Shown: piece after piece, positions 4,446-5,442 of the stretch | Layout: the number at the start of each line of letters is the position of its first letter | How positions within the stretch are numbered: the first letter of the stretch is position 1 | Assembly (NCBI GenBank): GCA_027365375.1 | Contig: DAHXNM010000277.1 | Location: 1-5,442 of the forward strand | DNA from: Ferrimicrobium sp. | GTDB taxonomy: Bacteria > Actinomycetota > Acidimicrobiia > Acidimicrobiales > Acidimicrobiaceae | Direction: 5' to 3' | DNA length: 5,442 nucleotides | Position numbers and translations under genes: made by a program | The notes under the pieces: generated by a model | What the model was told of the DNA's origin: nothing | The model's input: only the letters and a program-made list of their open reading frames with translations | Databases searched by the model: none

Positions 4446-5345
4446 TTACGGAAGGGGCTTGTGCTCCCGTTTGGTCAACTGATCGAGAGCTCCTTCCGCC
4501 ACTCCGATAACCAAGCCCAGAATTTGGCGTACAACTTTGGGATCGTGTATAAACGCCTGGAGTTGGGCATCGAGAAACCGGGACAGTTCTTTCTGAAACG
4601 CACCAACCGTGCTTGGCTGACTGAGTAGTACGGTTCTCTCTCGCAACTGTTGGAGAAATTTCGCGTAGTCAAGATGATAATCGTTGATTTTGGAACGCAC
4701 AAAGTCGGTATTCAGCACCACCGCGTCCTGGGTGAGCACGTGGATATCCCACAGGTCCCTGGACTTGAGATAGTCACGCGCTCCGAGCGCTACGATCTTG
4801 TCTGCCAGAATCTCCTCTTTTGACTCGACTTTGAGCATGAGGGACCGGTAGCCATATGCGACACCGTTGGAAATAACTTGGATTGGCCGTACTTCACTGG
4901 TATAGGTTGGGACTTTTGCCACATCAAGGTGAATGACATAATTTTGCTTTACAGACTTGTCGTAGTTTGGCAGTAGAATCTTTGATTTCCATCGGCCCAC
5001 AGGCACGTTGTCTTCTTCGCTGGGAAGGCGTTCCTCCACATCCACAAATAGACCATATGTTGCTCCGACGTTACCTCTTAGCCGGTCCATAAAGGGTTTC
5101 ATTAGAGCGGGGTTAAAGTCAAGTCCACCAGCAAATTCCAAATCCTCAGAATAGCGGACCCCTCCGTAGCAAAGTCGCAGCGCTGTTCCACCTTGAAACA
5201 CCAGGGTTGCTGCACTGCCACTTTGCAGCAATGCCTGAATGATCTCGTAATGCAAGAGCTCCTTGATCACGGCGGGTACGCTCGCTTGTTTTTCTTTGGC
5301 GATCTCTTGGGCCGTCCCTAGCAATGATGTGAATTCTATCGCCAT
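4446..5345 (-). CDS. abiEii: AbiEii/AbiGii-family nucleotidyltransferase toxin
   Basis: This is a 299-residue cytosolic nucleotidyltransferase of the DNA polymerase beta superfamily, the toxin half of AbiE type IV toxin-antitoxin systems. Homologues cause abortive infection or reversible growth arrest by transferring nucleotides, in some cases to tRNA. Visible are the nucleotide-binding motif GGTALRL (52-58) and SEDLEF (66-71), whose acidic pair D68 and E70 is expected to bind metal. The family's later motifs ADKIVAL (181-187), with K183, and RDLWDI (196-201) are also present. Length is typical and the key motifs are intact, so the protein is probably active. The ATG at 5345 is chosen over a GTG three bases upstream because AAGGAGG sits seven bases before the ATG and only four before the GTG. 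It overlaps the stop of the preceding gene by one base. The next gene downstream is the tnpB fragment. Confidence 0.9.
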   Translation of the reverse strand: MAIEFTSLLGTAQEIAKEKQASVPAVIKELLHYEIIQALLQSGSAATLVFQGGTALRLCYGGVRYSEDLEFAGGLDFNPALMKPFMDRLRGNVGATYGLFVDVEERLPSEEDNVPVGRWKSKILLPNYDKSVKQNYVIHLDVAKVPTYTSEVRPIQVISNGVAYGYRSLMLKVESKEEILADKIVALGARDYLKSRDLWDIHVLTQDAVVLNTDFVRSKINDYHLDYAKFLQQLRERTVLLSQPSTVGAFQKELSRFLDAQLQAFIHDPKVVRQILGLVIGVAEGALDQLTKREHKPLP

Positions 5346-5442
5346 CACGATACCTCCTTCTCCGGTAGTTCAACCATCTCCGTATTGCGCTTGGCGTAGC
5401 GCAGGTCCGTATATGCACGTTCGGGGGTTGCGACGTGAATGC
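5345..5442 (-). CDS. 3' end of probable AbiEi-type antitoxin (partial)
   Basis: The frame ending in TGA at 5345-5347 is open to the window edge and encodes the last 31 residues of a protein, including VATPERAYTDLRYAKR and a charged tail ending in EKEVS. The pattern of ATPERA followed by a short helix resembles the C-terminal region of AbiEi-like antitoxins, which are DNA-binding autorepressors. The stop overlaps the AbiEii ATG (TGATG) by one base, and the toxin's RBS lies inside its last codons, so the two genes are translationally coupled. The family call rests mainly on this position. The winged-helix N-terminus lies outside the window. Confidence 0.6.
   Translation of the reverse strand, partial: IHVATPERAYTDLRYAKRNTEMVELPEKEVS
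5353..5359 (-). promoter_or_regulatory. Strong RBS of the AbiEii toxin gene
   Basis: AAGGAGG on the minus strand lies seven bases before ATG 5345 and inside the end of the upstream antitoxin ORF. It decides the toxin start and implies efficient, coupled translation. Confidence 0.8.

Noticed and set aside
5346..5348. GTG as the AbiEii start
   Set aside because: It is only four bases from AAGGAGG. The adjacent ATG has better spacing and forms the TGATG overlap.
1..5442. tRNA, rRNA or CRISPR array
   Set aside because: No cloverleaf with a conserved T-arm, no rRNA-like stretch and no regularly spaced direct repeats were seen on either strand.

Overview
The window looks like an actinobacterial chromosome. 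It encodes a two-domain MshD-type mycothiol synthase, and mycothiol is the low-molecular-weight thiol of Actinomycetota. Base composition is moderate, and codons such as CGA, ATC and GAT are frequent. That would fit a moderate-GC lineage such as Acidimicrobiia better than a high-GC streptomycete, but this assignment is tentative.

Left part (1-3018), housekeeping. An endonuclease III gene (nth, minus strand) is divergent from mshD (plus strand) across a 40-bp gap that must hold both promoters. No Shine-Dalgarno sequence precedes mshD, and its start may be leaderless. mshD overlaps by ATGA a small unrecognised gene of 88 codons. After a 70-bp gap containing a strong RBS comes a class V PLP-dependent aminotransferase or cysteine-desulfurase-like gene. 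These three plus-strand genes probably form one transcription unit.

Middle part (3019-4445), mobile-element debris, all reading on the minus strand. The central piece is an internally deleted IS607-family element, about 3022-4058. It keeps both ends, the helix-turn-helix N-terminus of the serine recombinase TnpA, and the RuvC-containing C-terminal half of TnpB. The middle, meaning the TnpA catalytic domain and the TnpB N-terminus, is gone. Its ends carry a 9-bp inverted repeat beside a GG dinucleotide. Its right end lies 3 bp past the aminotransferase stop codon. Its left end interrupts a second tnpB at codon 107, of which only the N-terminal part survives. The C-terminal tnpB piece carries a further frameshift from a 4-bp tandem duplication. 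No transposase in this block is intact.

Right part (4446-5442), defence or toxin-antitoxin. An AbiEii-family nucleotidyltransferase toxin lies on the minus strand, preceded by the last 31 codons of a gene whose stop overlaps the toxin start by one base. This is the expected layout of an AbiE-type (type IV) toxin-antitoxin operon. The antitoxin continues beyond the window edge.

No wholly new system is evident. The most informative part is the nested IS607 wreckage, from which the element ends, the interrupted host gene and a probable later deletion can be read.
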